Source: Dryococelus australis (lineage: Eukaryota > Arthropoda > Insecta > Phasmatodea > Phasmatidae). Taken from it: a stretch of 64,000 bases of DNA. Position 1 is the first letter of the stretch. Each line of letters opens with the position of its first letter. The position numbers were made by a program, and so were the translations under genes. Of the stretch, positions 22,015 to 35,629 are shown one piece after another. The DNA is taken from the NCBI GenBank assembly GCA_029891345.1, contig CM057009.1, positions 312,902,184 to 312,966,183 of the forward strand, in the 5' to 3' direction. The notes below the pieces were generated by a model. That model worked only from the letters and a program-made list of their open reading frames with translations, was not told the origin of the DNA and ran no database searches.

Positions 22015-25000
22015 CATGGAAGTTGTAAGAAAATTCATAAACATCTATATGCATTCTTAAAACTGCAATGCATAACAACCACGTGTGTTGGGAAACAAGG
22101 GACTAGGCAAAATACAAGAAAGCAGTTGTTAAGATATGGTTAGGAAGTATTGTGGTGTATATCACAATAGAACAGACTTCCAAGTTCTGCAACAGGCATT
22201 TACTCTTCTATTTGTAGTACGTGCCTACTTGCAATTACCTAAAATGCAGATGTCTGGTTGTATAGAATGAAAATGACACAGAATCCCAAGTATCTTTGGA
22301 TGAGAGAGGGGAGGGAGGTTCTCGCGCCATCTCTCTACATGAATATTATGTTTTAAATAGCTTTCAGAGGTGTGGCACAGTATGAACCTTAACATTTTGT
22401 GGCAAATTTTGACCACCTGTCAATAAAACTGAAAAATAAATTATCTAAACAACTGCTCTGTCATACAGCATGACAAATTAATTCCATGCATTAGGAGTAT
22501 GCAAATGTTATTAGAACTTCTGACACAGATCTTTTTTCCTTTAACTAACAACCTCCCAGTTTATTTGACATTCTCTAGCTATATTACAATATTTGAGCAT
22601 AATTATTGTCGTACCTAATAAAATTAATCAAGTTGAGTTATACTGTTTGGGTCTTCTGTTTTACCACCTGAACTACAATGACAATAATTGTAAACATCTA
22701 ATAATAATAGCATTTTCAAACGATTCGTCAGGTACTTACTCATTTCACAAGATAGTGCATGTAAAATATTTTGATTCAACATGACATAATTTTGTAAATA
22801 ATTTTACATAAAATGTTACATTTAGAGCTGCTGTAGGTGAGCCGAAGAATTTTAAGAGAAATTATTATTTATTTACTCCAGGATTAATTATGTGTATCTT
22901 AAATTGAAAACAAAAATTAAGTAGCTTAGTATTGTAATTTCAGTCAAAAGGAAAAAAGTTATTACCAGTTTACATACATTTCTAAGCCCACCATTAAGAC
23001 AAGTATTTGCGATAATGGTTAGTGCATAGAGAGTAGTGCATAAGATTGTGATGCAAAACCCTCTAGATCGGAGGGTGAGTTTGCAATCAAAAAATTATGC
23101 TTTAAATTACGAATTATGACCTGTAAAAAGAACGTAAACTGGTTTAATGTGCTCATTCATAATAGACCTTAGTTGGTAGTATGATTTTAGAGGGGTAACT
23201 ACAGGGTGGTTGGACTAGCAAATGTCCCAGAGCCCACAACATGAACGGGTCTACCAGACCCTAGTACATTTTCCATTTTCTTAAAGAAAACAATATTACC
23301 ATTAGTGAGATTCGACACACAGGTTTTCATTTATACAATTATATCAATGCAATGTCAAATTTTTACCAACAAGTTTTTTGGATTATGTATGGTAATAAAT
23401 AATATGTTTACGATATGGTCATATTACAGGTGTTGCGTGGTAATTGGTGAGATTATGTTAAATCTTTGCATTCCAACACTGCAACGTCTCTGCTTACGCA
23501 GTCTGATGTGACTGTGGTCAATGCCAACGAGCAGTATGATAAAGAATGTAAAAAACCTCTAACTATATTCACTCTGTGTTTGTAACTAATCGACTCCACC
23601 TGACTCCATCTGTCCACCTGCCTATTACTTCATGCTTGCACCTTGCAAACATAATATGAAATATACTGGTACATACATATTGAACTTCTTCGTACTCACA
23701 TAGAAAAGTGTGACATCAGTACGATGAACTCTTTCAAGACGTATGGTTAAGTGATCCCGACAGTTTGTCGGATAACTGTGGTTTTTTTCAGCGTACTGGA
23801 TTTGATAAAAATGTAATAATGATCTTGTTTCAATGGTTTGAGTAAAATGATACCCAACTTTGATGTAACAGACCCTAAGTCTGCAAATTCTAAATAAGCC
23901 ATTGAAGAGCATTAATTTTCCAATCTTAAAATAGACTCCTAACAATTTAACGTTTTTGCTTGACTTAGGCACAAATAAATCCATAATGCCTATGGGAATG
24001 TAAATTTTACATATGGCAGAACACTAAATAAGCGCAAAAATAGACTTTAAGCAGGTCCTTCAAAAGTGCTCAATTAATCGTGAAAAGCTTATGTCTAAGA
24101 AGCACTATGGGTCAAAAACAGTGACAGGATTAGCACTTACTTCTATGAAGCTTTCCATAGCTGGGAAGCTAGACTTCAGTGAAGTGATAGATAACTTTGA
24201 CAAACCCAAATTTGGAATAAATGCCAAGGTACTATGTGTGTACATATAGATACTAACACAGAAATGAGTTACAAGTTTTTATCACATAAATTATATTTAG
24301 AGTTGCATATTTCTAATATGTGGATTGTAGTGCTTATCAAGAAAATAAGGTTATATATTGTTAACATATACATATAAGTCAATTAAAGATGCTGGATGGG
24401 GCCAGCATAAAGATTGCAAAAGTAATGCAAGTTTCTACAATATTACAGTACGCCAATTAGGAGACAGGTGGGGAGCTTCACTCCCTCACCAATACACCTA
24501 CATGTAAATTTACTAAGATCACAGTGGTTAACAGCTATAAATATGGGCCTGGAGCCTAGCTCAAACACAAACACGGAAGCCTCCAGCCAGCTCAATGATT
24601 TGACCCAAGTCTGTCAGGCTACAACTAGATTTGCAAACAAACATAAGTTATAGGAGCTTCGGTTCCTGGTCTTGTGACAAGCCTACCGAGGCATACGAGA
24701 GATTGTCGGCATCACGTTCCTAGTTATGTCTTTGTGTGCGTTGTTGGCTTTTCCTGAAGAGTGACAAGGAATATCTTTATTTGAAATTTTCTGTGGAGGT
24801 GATCATTCAGAAAATCACAGCGTGTGGTGTTTGTAGAAAGCGGCATTATCATATAAATGGGGCAAATTTGTGATAGTGTTTATGAATATATTTGTGAATT
24901 CAATTAACAATGAGAAGAGTCTCAGCTAGAAAATATCCTCCCTGAATAATGATCAGCCTAAATTCTGATTTATTATGTGATGATGTGATTCATTATTACT

Positions 25001-25250
25001 AAAATGTAAAGAGGACGCACTTATAACAAGAGGCTAGAAGTTATTCATTGGCTAGAATTCTAAACTATAATGTGAATTGTGATTCGTAAATAGAAAATAT
25101 GCAGTTCCATTTGCACGATCGGCTATTACTACATAATTCTTAAGCGAACATTTTTCAAATATAAACCCACACGTGGAAATTACAAGCATGTTTTAAGAAA
25201 ATCATATAATTTACTCAAAATTTTGTCTTTTTTTGTAATAAAAATAAGGT
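22015..25250. other. Intron sequence, nothing recognised
   Basis: Several short open frames occur, one of 119 codons at 23625-23984 on the minus strand. None has a recognisable domain or splice-site context. No element termini were detected. Confidence 0.35.
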
Positions 25251-27202
25251 TGATGGCGGCTAACAGCCAGCGGCGCTAGAACCCATGATGGCGCTCACCA
25301 CGCACATGTCACTTGTCCCGCACGTGCGCAAAGAGGCCAATAATTTTTAACTTTCATATGAATATTTTCAGTGTAAAATGTGTTCTATTGTCTTTTCAGT
25401 ACTTAATATGTCTGAAAATGTTTTAAAGTGTTTGTACTAATTTTAAATTATATGGTTATAAAATTAACAATGCCTGCAGCACCGACATTAAGAACACTTA
25501 ATATTCCGGCATGAACAAAGTAACAGAGATACTAAGATAATATTGAAATTCATAAGAAAATTATAAGAATGTAAAACAATACTTAATTTAATTTGTGCCA
25601 TTTTGTTTTCACTAATTAAATGTTTTACTCGGCGTGCATAGCACTTCCGCTTATGTGAACCCCGTAGGCGGCCATGGTAGGTCCATGCGAAGCTTGTACT
25701 TTGACAGTCTATCGAGCATAACTGGCGAGGTAAGACACTGTCACGTACGTACTACAACTTTTGTTCACTAATTTAGGTTTCCATAGTCAATTTAGTTTAC
25801 CGGTTAACCTTTGCTTGTGTACGTTTTTGCCAGACAATTTCCCCAGCAATATGCTTTCGCTTTATTAATTTCTTGCACTCTTGTGGCATTTTTAACAATA
25901 TCGAGGAGAAGGAGGAGAAAAATATATGAGAGGTCACGCAACCCGTGCAACTTGAATCAGGCGCCATTCCCCCAAGTTTATTGCATTTCATTATAACTTC
26001 TGCGTTATTGCTACACGCAATTTTATGAGCTCTATTTTTATGTATGTATTTGAGGGTAATTTTTGGTTTTTGAAAATTTTACGGCAACATCATGTATAAC
26101 CATGTGGCCGACAGACGCCAAGTCTTTGTATACGCCATCGTTGCGCTTGAGAGCTTATTTATGTAACATTGTATGTGCAATAATTAATTCCAGGGTTCTA
26201 AGTCAATTTTATTCAGGGTTCAATGTATTTATCACATAAATTGATGCTTTTGTACTTCACACATTCATGTTAATGTTTGATTTTACTGCCATCAGGCATG
26301 TTACACGCCTGTAACCACTGCAATCGCAAAGATAATAATTTTCTCAGCAAGAATAATCTTTTGTTTGAATTTAATTTGTCATTGCCATGCAGAAATGTTG
26401 CAATTTCACCTGCACCACGTGGTTCACTACGAACTTCATCCAGCGGCATCCATGCCATTTAAGCTTGTTTTCACACGTGTGTGTTTATTGTGAATATTCA
26501 TCTTGTGTCCCATCTTGTTTCATGTATCATTCTAGGGTTTATGTAATTTTGTAATTAGTGTACGGTGCAATTATTCCCGTCCTAGCCGGCTCTGTGTATA
26601 GGCCATCACCATACTACCCACGTGTTAGAGGGCGAGCCCCGACGAGTTTGCATTAGTGATGCTGAGTAATCACACGTGTTAATATGTATTAAGGGTTTCA
26701 TTTGTAATTCACTGTGTCCTGTCTTCAGGGAAGAACCGTCATTCCACCCTAGCGGCTGTCGGCCCCCTTCATTTGTGAAGGCTGTGCTTTCACGCACCCC
26801 GTGAGATCATCCATCTAGACGTGCGCTAGATTAAGTGTGGGCTTGGGAGCACCCAAGTTTAATTGGCTAGTCATAACCGAGATAATCATTTCATTGGCAC
26901 GTTGATGTGCATGCATAATAACAATAAAAGCAAATCTACAGTGAACTTATATCTTTTATTCAGTAGTGACAGTATCCTAGCCATATATGTTTTATTGAGT
27001 GTTTATTTCCAGTGATATTTAGTAAAATTTTTAGTATTGTCTACATGTTTGTAAGTACGCACGGGTGAGATGGAAACATAGACCCACAGCATCCCTGAGT
27101 ACCCTGAGTCTCAATAGTGCGGTGATTGGGAAGCATCGCTGGCGCCCAAATTACCAGTAAGTATGTGTCATCGCTCGTCTCATGTCTCACCCGACGGCAT
27201 CA
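25251..27202 (-). repeat. Family A repeat, copy 2 (1.95 kb)
   Basis: Opposite orientation to copy 1 and collinear with it along the whole length. The ends are TGATGGCGGC and CGACGGCATCA. The flanks are AGGT and AGTT, a 4-bp duplication with one mismatch. The shared internal landmarks include the GCGCACGTGC region near one end and CTGGCGCCCAAATTACCAG near the other. Divergence from copy 1 looks to be of the order of ten percent by eye. Confidence 0.7.
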
Positions 27203-28554
27203 AGTTATTCAAGACAGCTCGATATGCCTAACAAGACAATAAAAAACACAGGCACTGGATGAGCGGATAAAACAAAATTACTCCTGACTTACAGCATAAG
27301 TTATAACTGTACTCTATAGGTATGATTTGAATAAAATACACCAAAAACTACACATTTACAATGCTCAAAGACAAGAGGAAATTTTTTATTCTCTTTTATT
27401 CATCATTAGTAGGTGCTAATAATAAAAAATATATTTAAAAACAAGGAACTATTGTATACCTACTGATTATGTAAGAAAGGTTTATCCTTAATATGTAAAT
27501 GTGTATACTAGTCATTATGCTTCATTTTGCAGAAAAAGAAACATAAAAGTGTAAAAATTTGCAAGATAACACATTTGTCTAGAATACTGAAGAAATCAAC
27601 CAGTTATCTTCACCACAAACAGCTCTGTTCAATAACATGCCGCTATTTTCCAAGCTTCATATTTGAATTAATTAGAAAATAAGAAGTTAACCACAATCAG
27701 CTCAATAAGTAATAAATACATATCTGAAACCGACTGTATATTGAACCGTGAAATGTTTTTAGGGTGTGACAACTAAATGCAAGAGCATTAGATAAAAATA
27801 TGAATTACAGATAGTGCAAAAATACTTACCATATTTAAGTTTCAGTATTGGCATCTTTTCCAACGTGAATAAATATGACATGCTACCAGAGCACATTATT
27901 CGCACTACAACGCCTTGTACTGATCTCAAGTCGCAATACACTGACTATCTCTATGCAAGAAAACTCCGCACTGACTGCCCGACTAATGATATTATTTGGT
28001 GACGAGGGTTGTTTTATGACCCCTCTATATGTGTTGCACCTGGCATAATAGAGACGGCACCCTCCCCCCCAAATGCTTGCTTGCCATTGGACTTGTCCAG
28101 GATGTCTTGACATCGTTAAGTCAGTCAGCGAATACTAATGCTAGCAATGTTTGGTGACAAGGGTAGATTTACATCAAGAATATTTTTTTTTAAATTTCCA
28201 ACTCATGGGAACCCTCACAATGTGGGGCTCAAGGCAGCGTGTACCCACCTGCCCCTCCTGAGTGGGCCAGGTATTACTGAACAGTAAAAAGAAGAATTTA
28301 TGGCTAAATGAAAGTGATTAAAGTAAGCAAATCAGTTGCAAAAATTTGTGAGCTTATGCCGTGTTTAGGAGGAGGTATTAACACAGTGCAATGTTCTCTG
28401 TATATAGAAAAATACACTACTGTACCTAATGAGGTAGCCATTCTTTAAAACTAAATCCTTTTGAATTTTTTCTCTTCCAAGTGAATAGCAGTTTCTACAA
28501 TCAACTTCGGATGTAATCAATCTAATGTTTTTAATGATAGGGTTCACCAACCTG
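27203..28554. other. Intron sequence, nothing recognised
   Basis: AT-rich. A short GC-rich patch at 28195-28275 (GGGAACCCTC, then GGGGCTCAAGGC) resembles repeat debris but cannot be assigned. Confidence 0.35.
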
Positions 28555-28714
28555 AAATATTTACATGGCCATCATTTTAAAAATAAGTGTCTGAGCTACG
28601 GTACTAAAAAACATACATTTACATGGCCTACCTAACACCACTTGTATTAAAAATTGGGTGAAAATTGATTCATTGGTTACCAAGTTATGGCATAAAACTT
28701 TATTTTTTATAAAG

Positions 28715-28840
28715 GGATATCTTATAAACAAACTGCCTAAAAAGAGTTTCTGTATAGGATATCTTATAAACAAACTGCCTAAAAAGAGTTTCTGTATAGG
28801 ATATCTTATAAACAAACTGCCTAAAAAGAGTTTCTGTATA
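28715..28840. repeat. Three exact 42-bp tandem copies
   Basis: A unit beginning GGATATCTTATAAAC and ending AGTTTCTGTATA is repeated three times head to tail (28715-28756, 28757-28798, 28799-28840) with no visible mismatch. Because 42 is divisible by three it gives a 14-residue repeat in one open frame, but there is no other sign of coding. The identity of the copies points to a recent expansion within an older array. Confidence 0.92.
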
Positions 28841-29082
28841 GGATGTTTCTAATAAATAATATCAGCATAAAAAGTTTCATTGAATTTATTAAATTGATAA
28901 ACAGATATGCCAACTACATCTAAATATTTATATGGTAACCATTTTAAAAATCAATGTTTGGCACTATTTAAGTTGTGTAATGTTATCATGGCCCTTGTAG
29001 TTGTGCAAAATTATGTGGAAATTAATTGAATTGGCCCAGAAATATGGCGATTTATCCAATTTACTCACCTGACACTATTTTG

Positions 29083-29131
<49 letters not shown>
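29083..29131. repeat. Poly(A) run, 49 bases
   Basis: A continuous A run replaces the ACAAAATGG part of a monomer in the tandem array (CACTATTTTG before it). This fits slippage expansion of an A-rich spot better than a retrotransposon tail, since the array continues on both sides. Confidence 0.9.
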
Positions 29132-29133
<2 letters not shown>

Positions 29134-31034
29134 AGCAAAAGATCTCTGTCTGCATAAATGATGCTATTAATTAATATTGTTCGCATACAAAATTTGGTTG
29201 AATTTTTTTTATGTTTTATAGATTTAATTAATTAATTTAAATTATCTACATAAACCCAAAAAAATGTGCCTGCTGTACGTAACATGTTAACTTACATTCC
29301 CTACTGTAGATATACTTCGTGAAATTTTGTATAAATCGGTCGACTAGTCCTCGAGATATGGCATAAAACCTCCATTGTTCATTTGATGATGATCATAAAT
29401 GGAGGGCAAAATGTTTATGTATTATCACATTCAATGATTGACATACATACATATATAAAATTAAATGTAAATCTGTTAATGCTGTTTTGTAGATACAACA
29501 CACGAAACAAAAACCTTTGTGTAGGTACCATTTGGAAGATAAGAGACTGACACAATTAAATCAATAAATTAATATGGCCTACCAAAATACAAATTCTTTG
29601 CCAAATTGAAAAGAAATCTGTGTATTGTTTTTGAGATACAATAAAAAATTGTATTATTTCATGTGGTACTATTTTACAAAATGGCAGAGAAATGAGGCTT
29701 TGCATAGACAATTTTGATGGATATAACTAACACTGTCAGCATACAAAGTTAAGCTGAAATTTGTTTTGTAGTTTTGTAGATCCAAGTTCTGAGGTAAAAT
29801 GTCTATATGGGTGCCATTTTTAAAATATGTGTGTGTGATCATTTCAAAGTTTATCAATTTACATGGCCTCCCATAATGCATACTTATTTTCGAAATTTGG
29901 TAGATATTGGATGTTTTATGGCGATATTGTGAAATTTAAATTTGTCATGTGATACTATTTTACAAAAATGCAGACAAAAAAGATTGTGTGTGGACACATT
30001 TGATGGTTGTAATATATACAGCCAGCATACTAAGTTTAATTGAAATTAATATGGTTTTAATGATATAACAAACAAAACTAAAATAGCTATACGGCAACCT
30101 CTTTGAAAATAAGTGTCTGGCATTCCTTCAGTTAACATCACCTACTGTATACTACTTGTTTGCCAAATTTGGTAGCAATCTGTGAACTGTTTCCAGAGAT
30201 ATTACATAAAAAGTTATTCCATTTAGCACTAGTTTACAAAATGATGGACAAAAGTTTTTTTTTTTTTTGCTTATATGATAATAGATACTGTAAGCATACA
30301 AAATTTGATTGAAACTGGTCAAACGGTATAGTAGTTATACCAAATAAACCTTAAATATTTGTACGGCTGCCATTTTGAAAGTAAGTGACTAAGTTCAATT
30401 ACTAACCTTTACCTAGACTATCTTAGTATTACATATGTGCCAAATTTGGCTAAAATTGGTTGAGTAGTTTTTGAGATATACAGTAATGTAAAAGCTTTAT
30501 TTTTTTCATGTGACATCTTCCAAAATAGCAGACCAACAACAACATTACATTGCCACAAGTAATACATTCGAACCCTGAATGCCACTCGGACGACGGGAAA
30601 ACATAAGTACTCTGGATAACCGAGTGGTCAAAGAACAAACATTATAACATTGCAGAAATTACACGGAACACTAATAAAACAAACATGAAACCCTGATGAT
30701 GAACACGCACAGGAATGCAATACAATAAACTCTTAGAATGTGGCGATGGCCTTGATACAGAAATTACTATGGTTGAACACGTGGTCAGAAACCAAGTGGA
30801 ATTAGCATGTGATAACTTAACTAAATCTGCAAAATATATACATAGAAATGTTGCCCATAATCAATTACATTAAAATAACACAGGTAATGTGCTCAAAATC
30901 CCATCTCGTGGGCGGATGAAATCAGATACCAGTTTCGCGTGGCCTCATAATCTCAATTTTACAACACAACTCCTCTTATTGTTTACATGATAAAAAGCCA
31001 ACAAGTGCTGCAATTAAATTATTTAAGTGGATAG

Positions 31035-31258
31035 CATTATGCTGGGGACAAATCTGGCAAACATACGCAAGCAAAGGTTAACCGGTATACCAAAAGTGCT
31101 ATGGAAATCTAAGTCAGTGCAAAAAGGTTGAGGTGCGTACAGACAGCGTCTTACCTAGCCAGCTTCTCAGGAACAAATGCCCAAAGGCAGGGGCACCGCG
31201 GACCTACCATGGTGGCCTGCAGGATCTACATAAGCGGAAGTTGCGAGCACGCTCCATG
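31035..31258 (+). repeat. Family A repeat, truncated fragment
   Basis: This segment matches copy 1 at about 5315-5530 in the same orientation: CGCAAGCAAAGGTTAAC, then TATGGAAA, then GTCTTACCTAGCCAGC, then GACCTACCATGG. Flanking sequence does not continue clearly, so this is an internal fragment without either terminus. Confidence 0.65.
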
Positions 31259-31639
31259 AAAGTTAGCAATGGCAAATTCAAGTGGCACATACTAAAATTA
31301 ATGCATATTTTAAAAACAGGCTTTAAATTATAGTTGACATAATATTTTTTAATGTTTTTGTATGGCCCTTTTTCCCAAGATATGTTTATCATTTTTAGTG
31401 CCGCGCACCATTTCAAAATGTCCAGTTGAAAAGAACACAATACCCTCAAATACATATAACATTTTCAAAACAAACATGGTACCCTATAAATATATTACAC
31501 TTGACGTCGATAAAAAATTAAGTAGCACATTTTGTGAGAAATCTGTGGCTTGTGACAGTAATTAGCCACGTGCTGGTATTGCATATGCACTCAGTGGCTA
31601 GTGCCATCATGGTCTGAGTGCTGCTGGCCAGTGGCGGCG

Positions 31640-31775
31640 TTAAATTCTCCCTCCCTCGGAGACCATGATGGTGCGAGTAGACCAACCCCCTCTCTCTTTG
31701 CCCCGTCCAGGTTTGAACTGGTGCTCTCTTCTTTGCCCCGTCCAGGTCTGAACTGGTGCTGCAGGATGAGGACAG
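31640..31775. repeat. Short tandem duplication (~35 bp) in a GC-rich patch
   Basis: CTTTGCCCCGTCCAGGT followed by TGAACTGGTGCT occurs twice back to back around 31697-31765. The patch adjoins the Gypsy fossil at 31870 and may be part of its flank, but no LTR pair could be confirmed. Confidence 0.6.
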
Positions 31776-31869
31776 AGAGGGCACGGTCTTGGAGCTAGTC
31801 TCACTTGTCGTCATTGGTGAGGGGGTAGGGTGTTGGCTGCATCAGCAACGTTGGGGCTAGGCGGTGGTT

Positions 31870-33240
31870 CCTTACACCACTTTCGCCTGAAGTGGGGTGC
31901 GGTGCTGCCTGTTGCAGTCAAGGTGGCCTAGAAGAGTGGTTAGATTGTTGCACTTTACACTTCTCAGTGCACACGCATCTCTAGCTGTGTTCCCAAATCT
32001 CCTAAAACTATCCTGCTCCTCTAAGCTGTGCCCTATTGGCACTGGAAAACCACGAAACGGTGTGTTGTTTACACTGGCTGAACTTTCACTTTCACCAACA
32101 CTCAAATTTAGATATTTTCTGTCACTTCCCCTAACCCTGAACAGTGTCAATTGCCCTAATGACGAAAAACCTTTAAATGGCATAATCACCAAAACACTCA
32201 CATTTGCCTCATCATTTACTGGCGGCCCTACAGAAACGACAATTGAGGCGTTATCTGCACTCGTATCACTGATTGCAACCCCTGAAATCTCAGCTGTGTC
32301 ATGCCGCATGACTAGGTGTGGTCGTTCTCTCCCGGTTCCTCTTTGCTTCTTCTCCGGCGGCGCATGGGCAATATGTAAATTGTCACGATGCCTTTTCACT
32401 ACACGCTTTCTTCCCAAGCTTACAATAAATGTTGCGCTTTCAGTTTTCATGTTATCTGTACAGGTCCTAACCGTATGGGCGCTAGCACCACACAAAAATT
32501 CCCTTTCCCTGCTGACAAGGGGTTTTCTCTTACATAAACGTACATGCCTGGGGCAAGTTCGACTGGCGGCCTCTTGCATGGGGGTACCCACATGGTAATG
32601 TACCGAGTTTGATGTTCTCTTGCCTGCTCATGTATTTCCTGTCGGTGGGACACTATTTCCTCAGGCGGTAATGGGAGTTTTCTACGGGGTTCTCCTGGAG
32701 CTCGGAGCTCTCTACCTTGAACCATTTCGGCCGGGGTTTCCCGGTGGCAACGTTCACTCTATTTCTGATGCAAAACAAGCAATCTGGTAAGAGTTCCACC
32801 CAGAGTTAATGATCGTCCCCCAACCTCACGTGCAGTTGGATTTTTAAATCCTGGTTTTGGCGCTCTATAGGATTGGCTCTGGGGTGGTGCAGTGTTCAGC
32901 TCCCCAGATTGTGCAATAATTTCGCCACGCTTTCCCAATGAATTGTGTGCCATTATCTGTGAGGAGTTGCTCTGGATATCCCCATCTGGTAAAAAACTCA
33001 GTTTGCAGAACATGGGCTACAGCATGTGTTGTTACGTTACTAACCGGATAGGCTTAGGTCCAGCTGGTAAACAAATCAAAGACAACAATTAAGAACCTCT
33101 TTCCACTTGGAGTACGTGGGTAGGGACCCACAATGTCTAGCGCCACCGTTTTAAATGCCTCAGTGGATTGGCGTGGTTGTCAGCAATCTCTTAGTTCTGG
33201 GAAAGGTAATAGTGATGACAAGGACATTCTTGCATGATAA
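31870..33240 (-). mobile_element. Ty3/Gypsy retrotransposon fossil (integrase and 3' pol)
   Basis: Minus-strand frames carry integrase-core sequence (about 33240-32760, including the segment before the second catalytic Asp and a W-rich NYC block). These are followed by the downstream linker (RKLPLPPEEIVSHRQEIHEQ, about 32680-32620) and a C-terminal domain with VSLGRKRVVKRHRDNLHIAH near 32430-32370. The last frame is a long polar extension (to 31872). The element is broken in several places. It contains the part of pol missing from the Gypsy fossil at 14.5-15.6 kb, but nothing shows they were one insertion. The large plus-strand open frame at 31897-32598 is its antisense shadow. Confidence 0.72.
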
Positions 33241-35629
33241 ATGGAGATGTACGAGCTTCTCAGGGTCAGCGAGGCACGAGCTGCAAAAATAATTATTGTT
33301 TCGACTTACTTTCTATGACACATACGTGGGCACCGGCCTATCGCAGCTATCATATAACTGCTGTCCTTCACTTCCACTCATTCGTGCGGGATGCCAAGCA
33401 ACGTGAGCATAACAATATGCTCTTCTTGTTTTAAATTGTCAAAGTAAATTTAAATATTGTATTAATATTCCTGGATATCAGCTAGCAACTGAGCTTAATT
33501 TTTACTAATATAATTTGTAAATAGTGTATAGATAAGCACATTTATTTCTTAAAGTTTCGTTACTTAGGCTTCAGTTACTGCCAGAAGTTACAAGGTACTT
33601 AAAGAGGATTAGGGCAGTAGAACAGGTATGGAGAGATGAGGACAACCCTGTACCCAAGCAAGTATAAATTTAAGGACTTTTACTAGAATCAAGATTCTTA
33701 CTGCACACTTTGTGACGGTACTAAAGAACGTAACACCAAAATAATTATGGTTGGGAGGAAGGGATACAACTACTGTGTTGTACCACACCCACAATATTTG
33801 GGGGGGGGGGGGGGGGGGGGGGGAGAGGAGAGGAGAGATGTTACAAAGCACCTCTGTACCCATGGATTTTCAAAACTAAAAATGCATTGTATAATAGTTG
33901 TATCTGCCAGGTGCCCTGGTAGTTGAACACGCTCAAAATTAGTTTTTCATAGCATCATTAACAACTTAAATTTTTTGTAGATCGAACCCACTGTGAATCA
34001 AAACAACACTTTGATGAAATCATAAAATCCTTGAATGAAAGGTGAAAATAAGATACTTTTATTTATCTTTTATGAAATGCATCATACTGTGTATCAGGAT
34101 GATATTCAGAGAGATGTTCACTCAACATGTTGGAACAGCACTAGTCTAGAGCTGAAATGTTAAGGCTGAGTATCACCCACTATAGCAGATTCTTCAATTT
34201 CCAGCAAATGTAAGTTTTTAAAAAGTAAAATTTAAATCCAAACTATCATTGTAAAAATTTGTGAAAAAAAATAGCATAATATAAACTTCAAAATATCAAT
34301 ATGTTCCTGTCTTTTACAATTGCCAAATAAGACAATATAAAAAATAGTATAAAATTTCTAAAATAATTATAGAATGTAAAATTTCTGTCAGAAATTTGCA
34401 TTAAACATGAAGCCTGAAGCCAAAATAAAAAAAAAAATATTGTTGAGCCTAGAACCACCTCATCAACAAAAGTTTCCCTTTCGATACATTTCTCTTAAAT
34501 CATTTTAGTAATTAATAGTCCTAATTTCATCTTAGTCATAAATGAAATTTGATTTAATTCAGCATATTATGTTGTAATTTCATATAGTGTTAGAAAATCT
34601 GTGTAACAGTAATACACACATGCTTGATCAAAGGCAAGTTTTTGAGTAATCTGAAGATAATCTTGTTTCTTTGAAGAGATGACACTCCCCATGATATGTG
34701 ATGTTCTTCATACAACACTACTGCCACTATCTCCAGCTCTTTTTTCTTGTTAGACACTTGCCTGTACAATTCTGCAGCACTTCAAAGCTATACAGCTCGC
34801 ACAAGGTCTCTTGGCTGTGTTTATGAGTGTGGCTATTTATAAATGCTCTCACGTGCTGGAGGGTGGTGGAAACTTTTACTCCATTGCCGACTGGCATGTG
34901 TCATCATCTTACAGATGTTATGGCTCACAGAATCATTCACACATTCCTCAAGGTGTAAGTAGAGCGACTTCCTACACCAGACTATACAACATGCAGAGCT
35001 CATTAAAAAGCACACACTACAAAAATTGTCAAAAAAGAATAATTTATGTTGCATTGTACCACAGAAAAAGTTTGTTAATGAATTTATTTATTTCAATAAT
35101 TAAAATTAATTAATAACAATTTATTTTCAATTATAATTTAAGCTTACTTCCATTGTGGATGCTTCAGGAAAAACATTTTGCAAAAAAAAAAGTCTCATCA
35201 AGTAGGCCTAATTATTCTGATTGTATGCAATAAAACATTGGTAATATTGTTTACAAATATTTTTAATAGTTTAATTGATTTTATTATTATTAAAATATTT
35301 GTAAACAGTAATATTTTTTTATTAAAACAATCAGAGCAAATATTGTCTTGCTTGATAAGGCTATTTTTATGCAAATTGTGTTTTCTGAAGCATGTAGAGT
35401 GGAAATATGATTAAATTTTAATTAAAAATACACTCATTGACTTTTTTTTACCTATTTAAATAAGTAAATTGTAGTAAAATATTTTAGTGTTACAAAGTAT
35501 GCATTTTTCTTTCACATGGAAAATAAATTTTATTTTCTAGTACTTCTCATAGTATGTGTATTAAGTTCTGCATGTTATAGCTGGGTGCAGTGCTTCATTG
35601 GAAGCCACACTACTTCTGCCTTAACTAGT
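33241..35629. other. Intron sequence with simple repeats only
   Basis: A poly(G) run of about 26 bases occurs at 33799-33824, followed by GAGAGGAGAGGAGAG. No gene or element was identified. Confidence 0.4.

Larger units (their letters stand above)
28555..30540. repeat. Degenerate tandem array, monomer about 280-290 bp
   Basis: A motif like GCCATTTTGAAAATAAGTGT recurs at about 28566, 28936, 29525, 29810, 30090 and 30367. Each time it is followed in order by TTTACATGGCC-like, CAAATTTGG(T/C)TGAAATTGG-like, GAGATAT-like and TACTATTTTACAAAATGGC-like blocks. Spacing is about 277-286 bp once two local changes are accounted for: an internal triplication of 42 bp (28715-28840) and a 49-base poly(A) run (29083-29131). 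The 589-bp gap holds two monomers. There is no coding content. Confidence 0.75.

Noticed and set aside
23625-23984. 119-codon minus-strand open frame
   Set aside because: Composition is unlike a known family, and no homologous block or exon signal was seen. Chance frames of this size are expected in 64 kb.
29083-29131. Poly(A) run as the tail of a retroposed gene
   Set aside because: The tandem monomers continue on both sides at the expected spacing, so slippage within the array is the simpler reading.
31897-32598. 233-codon plus-strand open frame
   Set aside because: Exactly antisense to the Gypsy 3' pol frame on the minus strand, which carries the recognisable sequence.
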